Assembly (NCBI GenBank): GCA_029706075.1
Contig: JAINUG010000015.1
Coordinates: 3,941,154-4,005,153, forward strand
Source: Aldrovandia affinis
Taxonomy: Eukaryota > Chordata > Actinopteri > Notacanthiformes > Halosauridae
Reading direction: 5' to 3'
Length of the DNA: 64,000 nt
The position numbers were made by a program, and so were the translations under genes. Shown in pieces: positions 47,558 through 59,330 of the stretch (positions are counted from its first letter, which is position 1; each line of letters starts with the position of its first letter). A model generated the notes under the pieces. That model saw only the letters and a list, made by a program, of their open reading frames with translations. It was not told the origin of the DNA and ran no database searches.

Positions 47558-48871
47558 CCCTGAAAAGATCCTTCGACATTGAAGATGTGGATGAGATCCC
47601 TACTTTCTCTCCCACAGCCACCCTCAATTCACCTTTCAGCCCTGGCCCCATCTTAAACAAGACCAATGAAGGGAGAGGACAAGCAACCCATGTTTCCCCA
47701 TCGTACCAATCACGGATCAGTATCAGCTCAAGCCCTGCCCCGAGTCCAGGGATGAAGAACAAAATGATGACCAGCTTATCCTTTAATCGGGGCACCATGG
47801 CGATGGCTAAAACCAATGGGAACATGGGTCCCGGAATCACCAGGGTCTCATCCTTCCAGAGCAAATTCAACCCAAATGGCTTCTCATCTTGTTCTGGTCC
47901 TGGGAGTGACAATGACAGTCTGCACAGCTCCTCGTCCAGCCTGGAGTATCAAGCCTCCTCCAAGATGGGCTCCTATGCCAGCCCTCCCCAGAGCCCAATG
48001 GGCATAAGCGAGTACAAAGCCCTGCGCTTGGGGAGCCCTGCTCTTAAGAAGTTTTCCTCCCATGGCAACATGTTCCATTCCGAAGTGGAGCCACCCTTGG
48101 TCATAGCCACCGAGCCCATAGGCATCAACCATGTGTCCATGCCATCCCTGGATCTCCACATTGCAGAGAACAGGGCCATCAGGGGCACTGTCTCTCCAGG
48201 CCTAAGATACGGAAACTCTGGAGTTTCCTGGGGTTCTTCTCCTCAACAGCAGAAACCCAGTGCCCTCGGAAGGGAGCCTTCTTTTTCATCCAGCCACCAG
48301 CCCACTAAACCCAAGGAGTCTGTTCGGCTCAACAAGTTCCCCCTCGATCTCGACAGCCTGGTTGCCAAGCCTCAAGAAGCTCCCGTGGAACCTCCGTTCA
48401 TTCCCAAGCCACCGCTGAGGTCCAACTCCAAACTGAGCAGCCTTTCCGGCTCTGCCAGCCCCTCAGCATCAACCAATAGCCTGGACAGCATGGACACGGG
48501 GTCCATCCACGAGCACATGGAAAATACAGAGTCTGTGTCTCCTCCAGAATCCATTCCGGTCCCTAGGGTCAGTGAGTCTCCTGTTCCCCTTTCTCCAGCA
48601 CAGACCCCACAGCTCAAGCTGGCCTCGCAGCCACAGGTGGTACAGCTCAGCCCGGTGGCCTCCCCTCTGTCTAGTCAGCTGGGCATCATCGGTGACACTG
48701 ACCAGGAAGTGACACTGTCAAAGGAGAGCGTGGGGTCCATACTGCAGAGGATTGCCTCCTTCTCAAGAGCCGAAAACCCAGTCCCCAGACCAAGGGGAAA
48801 TCACCACAGCAACAGGGTGGAGAAGGAGATGCCTGCAACACTGCAACACCTGAAGTTCAAGAAGGAAGAGG
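47558..48871 (+). CDS. large Ser/Pro-rich coding exon of the unnamed gene
   Basis: This exon of 1314 bases is open throughout, phase 1 at both ends, with acceptor TTCTTCACAG and donor GAGG|GTAAGA. It encodes residues 19-456. An acidic segment (DIEDVDEIP, about residues 25-33) is followed by many SP sites (TFSPTATLNSPFSPGP, SSSPAPSPG, SPALKKFSS), serine runs (DSLHSSSSSLEY), a basic patch (KPKESVRLNKFPLDLDSL), another Ser-rich block (LSSLSGSASPSASTNSLDSM) and a C-terminal part with SVGSILQRIASFSRA and HLKFKKEE. No catalytic domain, signal peptide or membrane segment is seen. The protein looks disordered and phosphorylated, perhaps a cytoskeletal or signalling scaffold, but that is a guess. Exon length, codon use and splice sites make a real gene nearly certain. 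I cannot name it. Confidence 0.92.
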
Positions 48872-49080
48872 GTAAGAGCTACTTCTGAATGTGTGTCTGT
48901 TAACTTTGTTAATTACAGTAACTTCATTAACATGTCACCAGACAAGAGAATTCGGATTCTCCATGACAGAGGCTTTTTTAATTTTCTGCTAGCTTTAATG
49001 AAGGAAAGAGTGATTAAAACATTTGCTCAAGAAATGGAAGATTCCAGTATGAAGACATGCCATTAGTTAGACCATAAATA

Positions 49081-49085
<5 letters not shown>

Positions 49086-49121
<36 letters not shown>
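49086..49121. repeat. (TAA)12 microsatellite
   Basis: Twelve uninterrupted TAA units about 215 bases after the donor of the large exon. Confidence 0.97.
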
Positions 49122-49123
<2 letters not shown>

Positions 49124-51815
49124 GGGTGTGGAGCAATAGAGGTGTCTGTCGGGGAGCACTAAAATGATTCTCCTGACTGAAGTGATGCTGTCATGACAGA
49201 TGTCTTTCCACAGCTTGCAAATATATAGTACAAATAGAAAGGAGGAATTCCTGGCATAGAGTTTTGACAAATTGTTGTCTCCTGACAATGATAACAGCCC
49301 ATTGGATCGCATCATTGCTGCGTATTCAGTAAACCTATCCCCAGCTGCCAAAAGGCTGAGTAATTTTGGGCAGCCGGATCTAACCTCATCTCTGTCATGG
49401 CAGAGGAGCTCAGGTGTAGACTGCAATGAGATCACTGGGAAAGCTTGAAAGCGACCGTCTTCAATTTACATTACCAAAGAAATACAAAGCAATTACTGGG
49501 ATTATTTAGTGTTTTTTATGAGTCAGGACATCTGCAGCTTTAAAAGCTAAAGAAAGCCATATGTGTAGATAGAGGAGTGAGAACAGTTGCAATAAAAATG
49601 TTATGAGAAGACGCTAGTGGCACAAATGACAACGAAGACACTATAACCTTTCAAATCTATTTGAATGCACAGGTAGATAATACTGCCATACCTGGGGTTG
49701 GGTGCTCAGTTTTATCTTTAAATGGCCCAGGTGTTTTAGTTACCTTAAACACCCAGTAATATAAGTTCTGAGACTGATTATGAAAGGAACGCTGTGTAGA
49801 CAGACGCAATGCTTTGAATTCAAGGAGTGGAAAACTAGTACTCCAAGACCTCAAGTTATTGCAGATTGATGCAATTCCTTGCAAACTAGTCCAATGGCAG
49901 CTTGTAAAGGCACAGCCCTGTCCAACAAATAGTAATCACTCACTTTAAGTGCTTGGGTTTATTGGAAAAGTAAACAGTTCATTTCAGCAAGAGCAGTCAT
50001 ATAGTTCCCATATGTTACCGCTTTCTTTGTCCCCCCCTTTCTTTCTCTGCGCTCATTGGAACAGAGTTTCCGTTTTTAATGACCAAAGGAAACAGTTATC
50101 AAACAGCAGCAAGGACTTCCTTGCGTTTTCAGCAATCAGCTAGAATGACTGCACAGAACTCAGAACACAGACCTGTCAGTGAGTCATTTACAAAACACAA
50201 ATTGGAAGTTTTGGAAGTTGGGGGGGGGGGTATTATACGACACAATATTTTCTCAGCCCTATATCCCCATGCCACTTAGTGGGAATTACTCTTATTAAGT
50301 TCCCAAAATGACATGAAATGTGTGTTCTATTTTAACATGCATGTTTTTGTTTTGTTTTTTGTTTTTATCCTGCAATAAAGATAAACGCTCTACGTGATTA
50401 CTAGGGTCAAAGTTGACAGGGTGCTATTTTTTGGCAGCGGTGTGGCTTATCAAGGTTTTATCGGTGATTGCAGGGAGCGCTCTACCCCTGAACTTGCTCT
50501 TGTAAATCATTGTTTATTGCAGCTGTTCTGGCTCCGCTCTGCAGGAGCAGGCAGCCGGGCGTTATGGCCTGATGTTTGAGGCCATCGCAGAGGTGGCTCT
50601 CTTAAAATGATTTGGTCGATCACGCGCAAGAGATTGAGTAGCGCCTTGTAGCGCATTGGAATGTTTTCTGTTGTTGGAATCCGACAGTTAGTTTCACAGA
50701 GACAGATTTCTAATCCCTCCCCCCCCAGCTAGAAAAGCAAACCGAGTCCCCGATGCACTAGTCCTTCAGTTCACACAGAGAGGTGTCAAGTGGATGTGTC
50801 AATGGGACCGGTTGCTCTTGCAGAAGTGCCCGGCTCCTCTGGGTTTCTGCTGTGGTCACAGAGATAAACCTCTGATGCGCTCAAGTCCCACAGCCTCTGG
50901 TTTCGCCAGCACAACCTGCTGTTTCCCCGCAGAGCTCGGCCCAGCTGTTTCCTGCCACGTGCCCGTTTTAGGGAAGGTTACAGCAAGCAGGTGCTTCAGT
51001 GTTGCCACATCCGAGTCCCTCCCGAGCGCTCTTTGTTGTTGTTTTTTTAGTTTTAGTGTGTCAAACGCGCTTTATGACCTGTTCTGTTTTTAAACAGTAT
51101 TTTTAGATAGACGCTCCTCAGCTGGAGCTGCATGTGTAGTATATGGCAAGATGTTATTCCTGTTTTTGTGAAATGTGCAATAAACTGCAGGGGAATGTAA
51201 GGCTGGCTTTTCTTCACACTGAGCTTACATAAGGACTATGTAAATATAAATGTATTTGCTGTGAGTGTTCCCTACAGTCAGCTTTGTTACATTACAACAA
51301 AGTCTGTGTGCCAAGTACTTTGAAATTAAGAATTGGAATGAGTAGTGAAATCATGACAGATGAAAGAAAACCACTGTTATTTCATGCTGGGCCATGGTTG
51401 AAGTTCTTTAGTTTAGACTGTTTACTATATTTAAGGCTTTAAAAGGCAAGAGAAGTGCTGAAGAAAGTCTGAGCCACGGTGCTTTCAGAACACTGGTTTT
51501 TGGGAGCTGAGATTTATAACGCGCAGAAACCCAAACTCCATCCCACACTTGAGGGAGAGAAAAACATATTATGTGCTCGAAAAGAACTTCAAATGTTTAC
51601 AGTAAATGTGAGAGTCTAAGGCTGTGTGGGAAGCCAAGCATGATGGGTGGATTTGCAGCTGTCTGATTTTCAGCTGAGTGCTGCAGACATCTTGGGAAAT
51701 TACTGGGGTAAAAATGCAGCCATTTTAGATATTTGATAGTGGAGTAAAGAATGCTTCAGAGGCAGGGTTAGAGCTGTGACAGTACTGTATTGTTCATTGA
51801 GGTTGTTTTTATTAG

Positions 51816-51851
51816 ATCGGCGCCACAGGAAAGCTTCCAAACATTTTCCAG
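51816..51851 (+). CDS. candidate 36-base microexon of the unnamed gene
   Basis: GGTTGTTTTTATTAG|ATCGG opens and TTTTCCAG|GTATGT closes a 36-base segment. Entered in phase 1 from the large exon, it reads DRRHRKASKHFP and leaves in phase 1, so the joined protein would be FKKEEDRRHRKASKHFP. The peptide is strongly basic with an RKAS site. Open frame, matching phases and two good splice sites support it. Its small size and the lack of a recognised homologue or a visible next exon count against it. Confidence 0.4.
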
Positions 51852-52779
51852 GTATGTTGCTTATCTGTCACGGACTAGGAAAAGAAAAAAAAAGTTCAAG
51901 CTTAAGGCAGAATTCAATTTATTTTACATTATCTCAATGGGCTATTGTGAAATGGATTGAAAACGCAGACACAATAAGAAGTACTAATACTGCTGGGTCT
52001 TATGATCTGAATTTAGATTTATAGTAATATGACTGTGCACAATCCCTTCCTTCAATTATGTCAGCAGTGTCTATTTTGCTTGCAGACATTGTGAGGCTAG
52101 AATAACTTTTAACTGAACTCAGTTCACTTAGTCAGATTGTCACCAATTTATTTGGTAAGAGCACAGTAGTGTACACAAGTGTTCTTCAAGTACAACTACT
52201 TTTCACCTTTTTTACATTTCAAAGATGCATCTGCCTGTCGGCACCCAATGAGACACCTATTTAAACTGTGAATGGTAACCGGTGTGGTCTGGTTGCTTTG
52301 GTTACTCTTGCTGTGTGTTCTGAACAAACTAAGAGTCACCTGAGTTTCCCTCCCCTTCTTAAGCATTGTAGAAGCTCACTGTTTCCCATTGTTTGTTTCT
52401 TTCAATTTTCCAAACAACTAAGTTCGACTTCTCAGGTTTTATTTATTGTCCACACTTGAGTAAATCAGTCAGCACTGAGCTTTACATTGGCAAACGATGG
52501 CTCCGGTGTCAAGTTATTGTTCCGATTACGCTGAAATCATTTTAATGTGAAGTATAAAGTCGATGTGATCAAACATGTTCGACATAAAACTATTCAAAGA
52601 ACCCAAATTACGAAGATTAACTGACTGTTGCTCATTAAACAATATTGGAATTGTATTGCCGAAGCCTGTGACTACCTTTACTTCTGTTTTTAATTTCCCA
52701 AAATACACTATGATGAAGTTATATAAATAGCTGCTTCAAGTCTTTTTTAATTTGGTGTTACCATTCTTTTGTCTACCCT

Positions 52780-52784
<5 letters not shown>

Positions 52785-52875
<91 letters not shown>
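52785..52875. repeat. (TG)45 microsatellite
   Basis: About 45 perfect TG units with a slightly imperfect start (TGTCTGTG) just before. It is the longest pure dinucleotide tract in the window. The cysteine-valine or histidine-threonine frames across it are artefacts. Confidence 0.98.
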
Positions 52876-52877
<2 letters not shown>

Positions 52878-53807
52878 AAAGCTTAATGGAAAAAAAACAT
52901 TCAGGAGGCATTCCAGGATTCTTCCAACAACTGTGCATAGTTGGACGATACACACCAAGTCAATGCATGGAATATCCAACCACACATTTCCTGGTCTTTA
53001 TTCCCCCATGGAATCTCCAGTGTCCTTTTGAATATTTATCTGCAGTCAAATCGGATGCATCTTTCTCTCTTCAAAGGGTCCACCTTGTTGCTTAACGAAA
53101 TACAGAACATACCAATTATACATTGCCCTAAATGACACTGGCTGATACTTTGATATATTACTGGTGGATGGCTGTGTGAAAGCAAAGGCTATTTTAAACC
53201 CTCTTAACCTCAAATAGGCAGAATGTTTACCTCATTGATGAAAGCCACAGAGGAAAAGAAAATGCCCCATGAAAATATTTGATGTTTGGACCCCATGTAC
53301 ACCAGTTCTGTCATTAACAATGGATTAGCTGTTCATATGGTCACAGTTCATTCTTATTTGGAATTTCTTCCTTTCTTTTAAGTATAAAGATGTTTCAGCA
53401 CTTTCCAATAATAGACGCGCAAACAAAAACTCGCCAAAGGGCTTTCCTCTCCTCCCTTCCTTTGACTGCGAGGCTGAGAGTGAAAATGACTTTGAAGCAG
53501 GTGAAAAAAGGCCAACCGTTCAAAGTGAAGCACATCAGACGTTTGCTGTTTTTTTTGTTTCTTTTTCATCATTTCAAAAACATGACTGAACATAAGGCTC
53601 ATGCAAGGACTGCAAACACCTAATTATAGTACATTTGTGTTTTTGCATTTATAAAAGCATCCATAAAAGCATCCCCTTTTTTGCAACTGGAAATGAGTTA
53701 TTATATTTTTAGGCCTGCCCTGTAGCTGCAACATCCTCCGTCAATTGATAGTCTATTGTGGATAATATAATTTTGTGATTTATGTTTTTGTTTTTTAACT
53801 GTAATGT

Positions 53808-54330
53808 ACTCTACTGTACTGCTGCATCATTGTAGTCCACTTGCCGAGCTGCACAGTTGTCAGGCCAGAGGACTGCACTACTTAATCTACCGCAGGGAGA
53901 TTGTAGGTGTTTTATTGGCCAGAGGAGTCGCTCTTGTACAAAGAGGCGGGGAATACCCTGTTGACTGGAACCGTCCCTCCTTCATATGCATTTTTACATT
54001 TTTACATTTTTACATTTTAGGCATTTAGCAGACGCTCTTATCCAGAGCGACTTACACAGTTTACATTTCTTTTACATGCAATCCATTTATACAGCTGGAT
54101 ATTTACTGAAGCAATTCAGTAAATATACCCTTGCTCATGGGTACAACAGCAGTGCTCCACCTGGGAATTGAACCGGCAACCTCTAAGTTACAAGTCCAGT
54201 TCCCTAACCATTACACTGCACTGCCGCCTATGCCACCCTGCAGGGCTTCCTGCCATAGTTGGCACATCGTTCTATTCCGGACCTGCACTGAGAACTAGTG
54301 CCTTAAGCGGATACATGTCCCACCCGACAC
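53808..54330. repeat. possible older repeat split by a SINE insertion
   Basis: The flanks of the SINE at 53991-54228 (53830-53990 and 54229-54320) are GC-richer than the surroundings and carry repeat-like segments such as AGTCCACTTGCCGAGCTGCA and GACTGCACTACTTAATCTAC. I suspect an older short element into which the SINE inserted, but no second copy exists in the window to prove it. Confidence 0.25.
53991..54228 (-). mobile_element. tRNA-derived SINE with UnaL2-like 3' tail, near full length
   Basis: On the minus strand it starts GGCGGCAGTGCAGTGTAATG and GTTAGGGAACTGGACTTG (A-box side), with B box GCCGGTTCAATTCCCAGG. The body contains GTTGTACCCATGAGCAAGGG, and the element ends in GTCGCTCTGGATAAGAGCGT, CTGCTAAATG and AAAATGTA repeats. 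That tail is the stem-loop-like 3' end shared by L2-clade LINEs and their SINEs in fish. Flanking TATGC at 53985-53989 and 54229-54233 may be a short target-site duplication. Tail pieces of the same type lie at 9181 and 9643, and a degraded copy at 44617. Confidence 0.9.
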
Positions 54331-54740
54331 CCCTTAAATGGGACATTTAACCTTTGTCAAACAAATGCTTCATATCATTTAACAAATCATATTGTGCATT
54401 CAGTGACATCTGTGTGCCACTTTACTAATCAGAGGCAGAAATCAAAACCATCAAATGCATCAAATCAAGACCATTCTGATAAATCAATACAGATATTTTC
54501 TCCCCAGCCTCTTTCAGATAGACACTGTGTTGTAGTGGATGTTAAATAAGCAGGTTCCAACTGTTCCATAACAAATGTTGGAATGACAAAATGTAGATGT
54601 ACATCTATATATAGTTTAAATATATCCATTTTATTTAAATGAGTGTGTTTCCAGGCAATGCTCGCTTTACCCAAAGAGTCCTCTGCTTTGATCGCTACAT
54701 TTGTTCCAATGTTTCCAAATTGGTGAAGTTTAACACCTCC

Positions 54741-55203
54741 ATTATGTACTACTTATTATATGTCTTGTCGATCCATCCACATGGCGTTGTTGATACTTTT
54801 GCGTTTATATCCATTTGCGTGTGAGTCCTGAGTGTCCAAATGGAAAATATAATGGGAGTGAATTGTCAAATATCTGTCACACCAAGAAACTATGCACCAA
54901 AATATCCCATACTAACTTCTGTCTTTTCTGGCCACACTGACATTATGAAAATTCAATTACAATGACATTATAGGAACTAAATTGTATGTATTTTTTTTAC
55001 GCAATGCTAAACCAACAAGTGTTGTTGGCAGAAAGCAAAGAAACTAGCAACAGAGACAATATAAACTCCAAGATCACACACAGACCAACTGTAATTTGTG
55101 TTGTTTGGCCACTCACCACTCACACGGAAACCAACGCCAATGCAAAAGTATCAACAACGCCTTGTGGATGGATCGACAAGACGTATAGTAAGTAGTACAT
55201 CAT
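54741..55203. repeat. long inverted repeat, possible MITE or foldback element
   Basis: The arms are 54741-54840 and 55104-55203. The best 58 bases (starting TGTACTACTTATTATATGTC on the left, complement of the right arm TGTACTACTTACTATACGTC) match at all but three positions, including TTGTCGATCCATCCACA and GGCGTTGTTGATACTTTTGC. Similarity weakens towards the loop of about 260 bases. A CCCCTTTAA end lies 20-30 bases outside the right arm (55225-55233), but no counterpart exists on the left. No transposase is encoded. Confidence 0.85.
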
Positions 55204-56483
55204 GAAATGATGGATTTTGGTTGGAGCGCCCCTTTAACTTGCTCTAGGGCTATAGAGTTCAACCGCATTAACTGCCAGAGAATGAAGGGGATTTTAGGAT
55301 GATGATGATAACGATAACACTTGTGCCAGCAGAAATGAAACCTATATGAACTTGGCTTGACGGCGCGTATTTAATTGTAATCATCAAATTAACTTGACTG
55401 TCAGTGTCCTTTTTAGTCTGTGAGCGCTTTAATCTTGGCAGTAGCCACTGCCCCCATGCAACACATTCTTTCATCCAATTTGCGGAAATAAGGAGCGGTA
55501 AAGGCATCATGCTCTTTTCAGAGTTTACCGACTGAAGCCAAGACCGAGCTTAAAGTAGCTGATTACCACTGCTGTTTGAACAAGAGTTCAGGATCATGTT
55601 GGTCTCTGTGTTCCTGCCTGTCATTCAACACGCATTCCCCCCAAAATGTCCGCTGTTTGGTTTTACACTTCATTATGAGTGAAATGTTTCCCTGCTTTAC
55701 TGTTTTACTTCAGAGCCATTCTTTCCTGCCACTGAAATGAATCTCTCCACACTTTCAATAACATTAAGTTCTTTTGCAATTCTTTGTTCTGAACTTTGAT
55801 GACTGAGGCGACTGTTGTTTTTTCAGGATTTACACAACATTATGTATTTGCCATTTGCTGAATTTAGTGGAAAATATTGTGAGTATTAAAGTGCTTATTA
55901 TATTTTTATAAGTTTGTAATATCAGAACAGTGGGAATTTCTGCTTCCCACAATGTAATCGTTTTTCAAGACAATGTCATGTGATTTGTATGAGGTTTTCA
56001 TAATATTTGTGTGTCTGAACAATTTACAGTTATGCATACAAGGTAAGTGGAACAGTTGTTTCAGACATGAAACAATTGCTTGTTTCTGTTATTGTGTGAG
56101 TCATTACAGATTCATTTCTTTGGACACTGTCATTCCCTATAACAATTGAAATAAGGTGAGCTAGACAGATGTTCCATACTGGACAATGCATACTTGCGTA
56201 CATTGCAATTAATTCCAAATAGCCGTGTACTTGAATGCAGTAATTACGCAAGGGATATTCAGCTTTGTGTATACAAACAGCTTTTTTGGGAATATTAACT
56301 AAAAATTGCCATGTTAAGAATTCAAGTTGCCACATGCGGCATATTACCCACATTTTGTAAAGTGGTCACTCTTGTGTGTTGTATGTGTGTCAGTAAGAGC
56401 TCCAACTCTTAATTCGATTTTTTATCCACAGATTTGTTGTGAGTACTGTAGTGAAGGCTCTCTCATTCTTTCATTTGCTTGCC

Positions 56484-56539
56484 CTCTCTCTCTCCTCTCT
56501 CTCTCTCTCTTTTACTCTCTCTCTTTTACTCTCTCTCTG
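56484..56539. repeat. CT-rich simple repeat
   Basis: CTCTCT tracts broken twice by TTTTACTCTCTCTC, giving an internal 14-base duplication. It lies upstream of an AG at 56580, but no open exon in the needed phase follows. Confidence 0.9.
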
Positions 56540-57799
56540 TATACGCTATCTTCCTCCCCTCCCCGTCTTTCTCAATGCAGGTTCATGTTGATGCTTGCTG
56601 AGAACAGACCGGTTTCTCTCTCTCCTATAGAGCACAATTTATTCTGCAGTTAATTACAGTGATTTGGGGAATGAATTCTTCAGCAGCAGATGTTAAGGCA
56701 CCCTCCCTTTAACCCCACCAGCTCAGACATTCTCTGTCAGGGAAACTGAAGAGCTCCTCCTTAAGCCCGGCTTTTCTCACATATGGCTAATTTTAAAATG
56801 CTTCCTGCCTGTTCATGCATCACTTTGTCACTTTGGGGAAAAAGTCAAATGATCAGCCTTGCTTAGTACATACAAGCATATAATATGGTATGTCTGGTCT
56901 ACAGGGGGAAGACAAAATAATGTAAGCACCAAATAAATAAAAAATTGTATTTTGAAGAAACTAAATTGCAATTAAAAGGAGTCTACACATGTGTTTCAGA
57001 TTAATGTCAATATGAATGGCCAATATCTTCTATAAATGAAAACTTTAACGCCCTAACCGTCACGCCCTTTTTTAAAATTCTCGCCTATTTAGACACACCC
57101 AAATATAACGGTTCATAGCTGAAGAACTGTGATGGCCACATGACTAAGTTTAGTATCATTTCAAAGGACACACCTTGCGTTTTGTTACGGTATGATTATA
57201 CAGCATGTGGACACAACACATCCTAAAGTACCAAAGATCAAACCTACAACAAATAGGCGTTGTATAGCTTTCTTGTGTAGAAAGTCATGATTGAAAAGCA
57301 ATAAAAGGGGTCACATTTCATGATAGACCTATGGAATTATGTGTACGCCTTGTACAACATGTGGACTAAGTCTGTGCAAAACAATTCGCATATCTCGTAG
57401 ACCCAGGAGAATGACATCTTTGGTCTTGGTGATACAAAGCGCATAGTAAACATTGGAACTCTCGATTTGGCAAAACAGGGTCGCTACTTTTGTTTGTTAG
57501 ACCCTTATGGTGATCAGGATGCCCACATTAGCAATGACCTGTCATATTTTGGGACTTCTAGATTTCACAGAAGATAAGGAGCAGCTATTCTGTACCCTGC
57601 CGTGAATTGGGACAGGATTTTTTTTGCAACATCCCAGTTGACGTGAATTGGCATGCATTACTAAAAAGACAAGATTCCACCCAATCTGTGCATATAATAA
57701 ATGCTCATATTTTCAGTAATCTATTTCTGGGACATTTAAATAAGAAAGTGCTATATGATGTCAATGGCCCTCTGGCCGGGCCGCTCACAGCAAAGAGGT

Positions 57800-58550
57800 T
57801 AATATGTGAGTTTCTAAAGCAATGTGAGAGATCTAACAGATTTTGAAAGAGGAAAAACAGTTGGTGCCCAAATTGCAGGTCAGTCACAGAAACGGCAAAA
57901 TGATTTAATGCGTCAAGGGGAACAGTGTCAAATCTTGACCGCATACGCCAAATAAGTTAACTTAACTATAGTTGCTAAAGACCACAAAACAGCCTCAAAA
58001 ATGATCACAGACCTGAATCTACACTGTCATGAGCTTCCCAAAGCTGATATTTATGGTAGGGCTGCCATTCGGAAACAGCTTGTAACCAAGGCTAATGCAC
58101 AACAACGCAAAACCTGGCGTACTGAACATAAAACCTGGACTTCTGAGCATCAGAGGAAAGTAATATGGACTGGTGAGTCATCTTTTACTCTTTTTTCCTA
58201 CATCTGGGCAGATTTATGTTTGGGGAAAGTCAAAGGAAGCCTTCAAAACACATTGCCTGTTCCCAACTGCTAAACATGGTGGTGAATCTCTTATGGTATG
58301 GACAGCCATCTCGTGGGAGTCATTGGGTAATTTTTACTGTGCATGGTATAATTACGGCCAGGGAATACAAAGCCATTTCAGGTGACCAGGTGCATCCTAT
58401 AGTGCAAAACATTGTTTCCTCAAGACGTTCCCATATTCCAATGTGCTACAATACCCCATACACACTGCTAAACAGGCCCAAGAGTGGATTCATGAACACC
58501 AGGATGAAGTCAAGCACCTTCCATGGCCTCCCCAATCACCAGATACTGTA
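57800..58550 (+). mobile_element. Tc1-like DNA transposon, decayed copy
   Basis: At about 57815 the frame VRDLTDFERGKTVGAQIAG is the Tc1 N-terminal helix-turn-helix segment, ending after some 40 residues. Further blocks in changing frames are NAQQRKTWRTEHKTWTSEHQ, VIWTGESSFTLF (first catalytic D replaced by G), a HGGESLMVWTAISWESLGNF block near 58270, and HTAKQAQEWIHEHQDEVKHL then PWPPQSPD near 58464. The copy stops at SPD, where a microsatellite begins, so the last catalytic block is missing. No terminal repeats were found. Confidence 0.9.
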
Positions 58551-58557
58551 TATACAC

Positions 58558-58565
58558 TGTGTGTG

Positions 58566-58597
<32 letters not shown>

Positions 58598-58705
58598 TGT
58601 ATGTATGTATGTATGTATGTATGTGTGTGTGTATGTGTGTGTGTGTGTGTCTGTGTATGTGTGCATATATATATATATACAGTATATATATATATATATA
58701 TATAT
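58558..58705. repeat. compound microsatellite (TATG, TG, TA)
   Basis: About fifteen TATG units are followed by a TG-rich tract and then two (TA)n blocks. It lies exactly between two Tc1-like remnants of opposite orientation. Open frames across it (tyrosine-valine-cysteine-methionine repeats) are artefacts. Confidence 0.97.
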
Positions 58706-58707
58706 GT

Positions 58708-59330
58708 CTTAACAAGGCATTGGGCCACCACAAGCTGCCAGAACAGCTTCAGTGTGCCTTGCCATGCATTTTACAAGTATCTGGATCTCTATTGGAGGGA
58801 TGCAACACCATTCTTCCATGAGTAATTCCATCATTTGGTATTTTGTTGATGGTGATGCTGTTTCAGGCATGCTCTGTAGCTTTATTTTGGCAGGTGCCAC
58901 ACATACACTCCTCTGTTTGTTGAGAACAAGGATGACACATGCGACCATATGACTTTTTTCCACTGCACAGTAGACCACTCTCTGTGCTCTTTCCACCACT
59001 TTACTCACAAACATATTTTTTTAGGCGTAATAAGGTATTTATGAACTGTAAACTGACCATAGTGTCCCTCCTTGTGAAGTTTTCAACGGACTGTTCTTGA
59101 TTAAACTGCCTACTCATGCCCTAGATTGATATTTGCATGCAGATAGTTGCTCATCTGTTTTGCCTTGCATCTCGAACCAATGCACAGACATCACGGTCAA
59201 TAGTATGAGCTTTTGACCACAGTTGCCCCTAGTTGATCATTTCCGTCCCTCAGACTTTTATACCAATATCACCTAAGGCACTGTTCTTTGTGAAACATGA
59301 GCAAGTTAAACATTAGCTGTCTTTGTCACT
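58708..59330 (-). mobile_element. Tc1-like DNA transposon of another subfamily, decayed copy
   Basis: On the minus strand the C-terminal part reads PSTKYQMMELLMEEWCCIPP, IEIQILVKCMARHTEAVLAA and CGGPMPC, then a stop. This is the C-terminus of a Tc1 group whose proteins end with an EAVLAARGG-like motif. Upstream parts (around 59160-59230) match the decayed copy at 18930-19780 at DNA level: both have GTGATGTC, GCATTGGTT or ACATTGGTT and GAGATGCA blocks in order. Many stops and frame changes are present. Confidence 0.8.

Noticed and set aside
52773-53031. Open frames rich in CV or HT across the TG tract
   Set aside because: They are simple translations of a microsatellite.
56400-56653. Possible downstream exon after the CT-rich tract
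   Set aside because: The AG sites at 56437 and 56580 lead to stops within four codons in the required phase.
58216-58825. 201-codon frame with YVCM repeats and overlapping frames
   Set aside because: It joins a decayed Tc1 piece in the wrong frame with microsatellite sequence, so it is not a gene.
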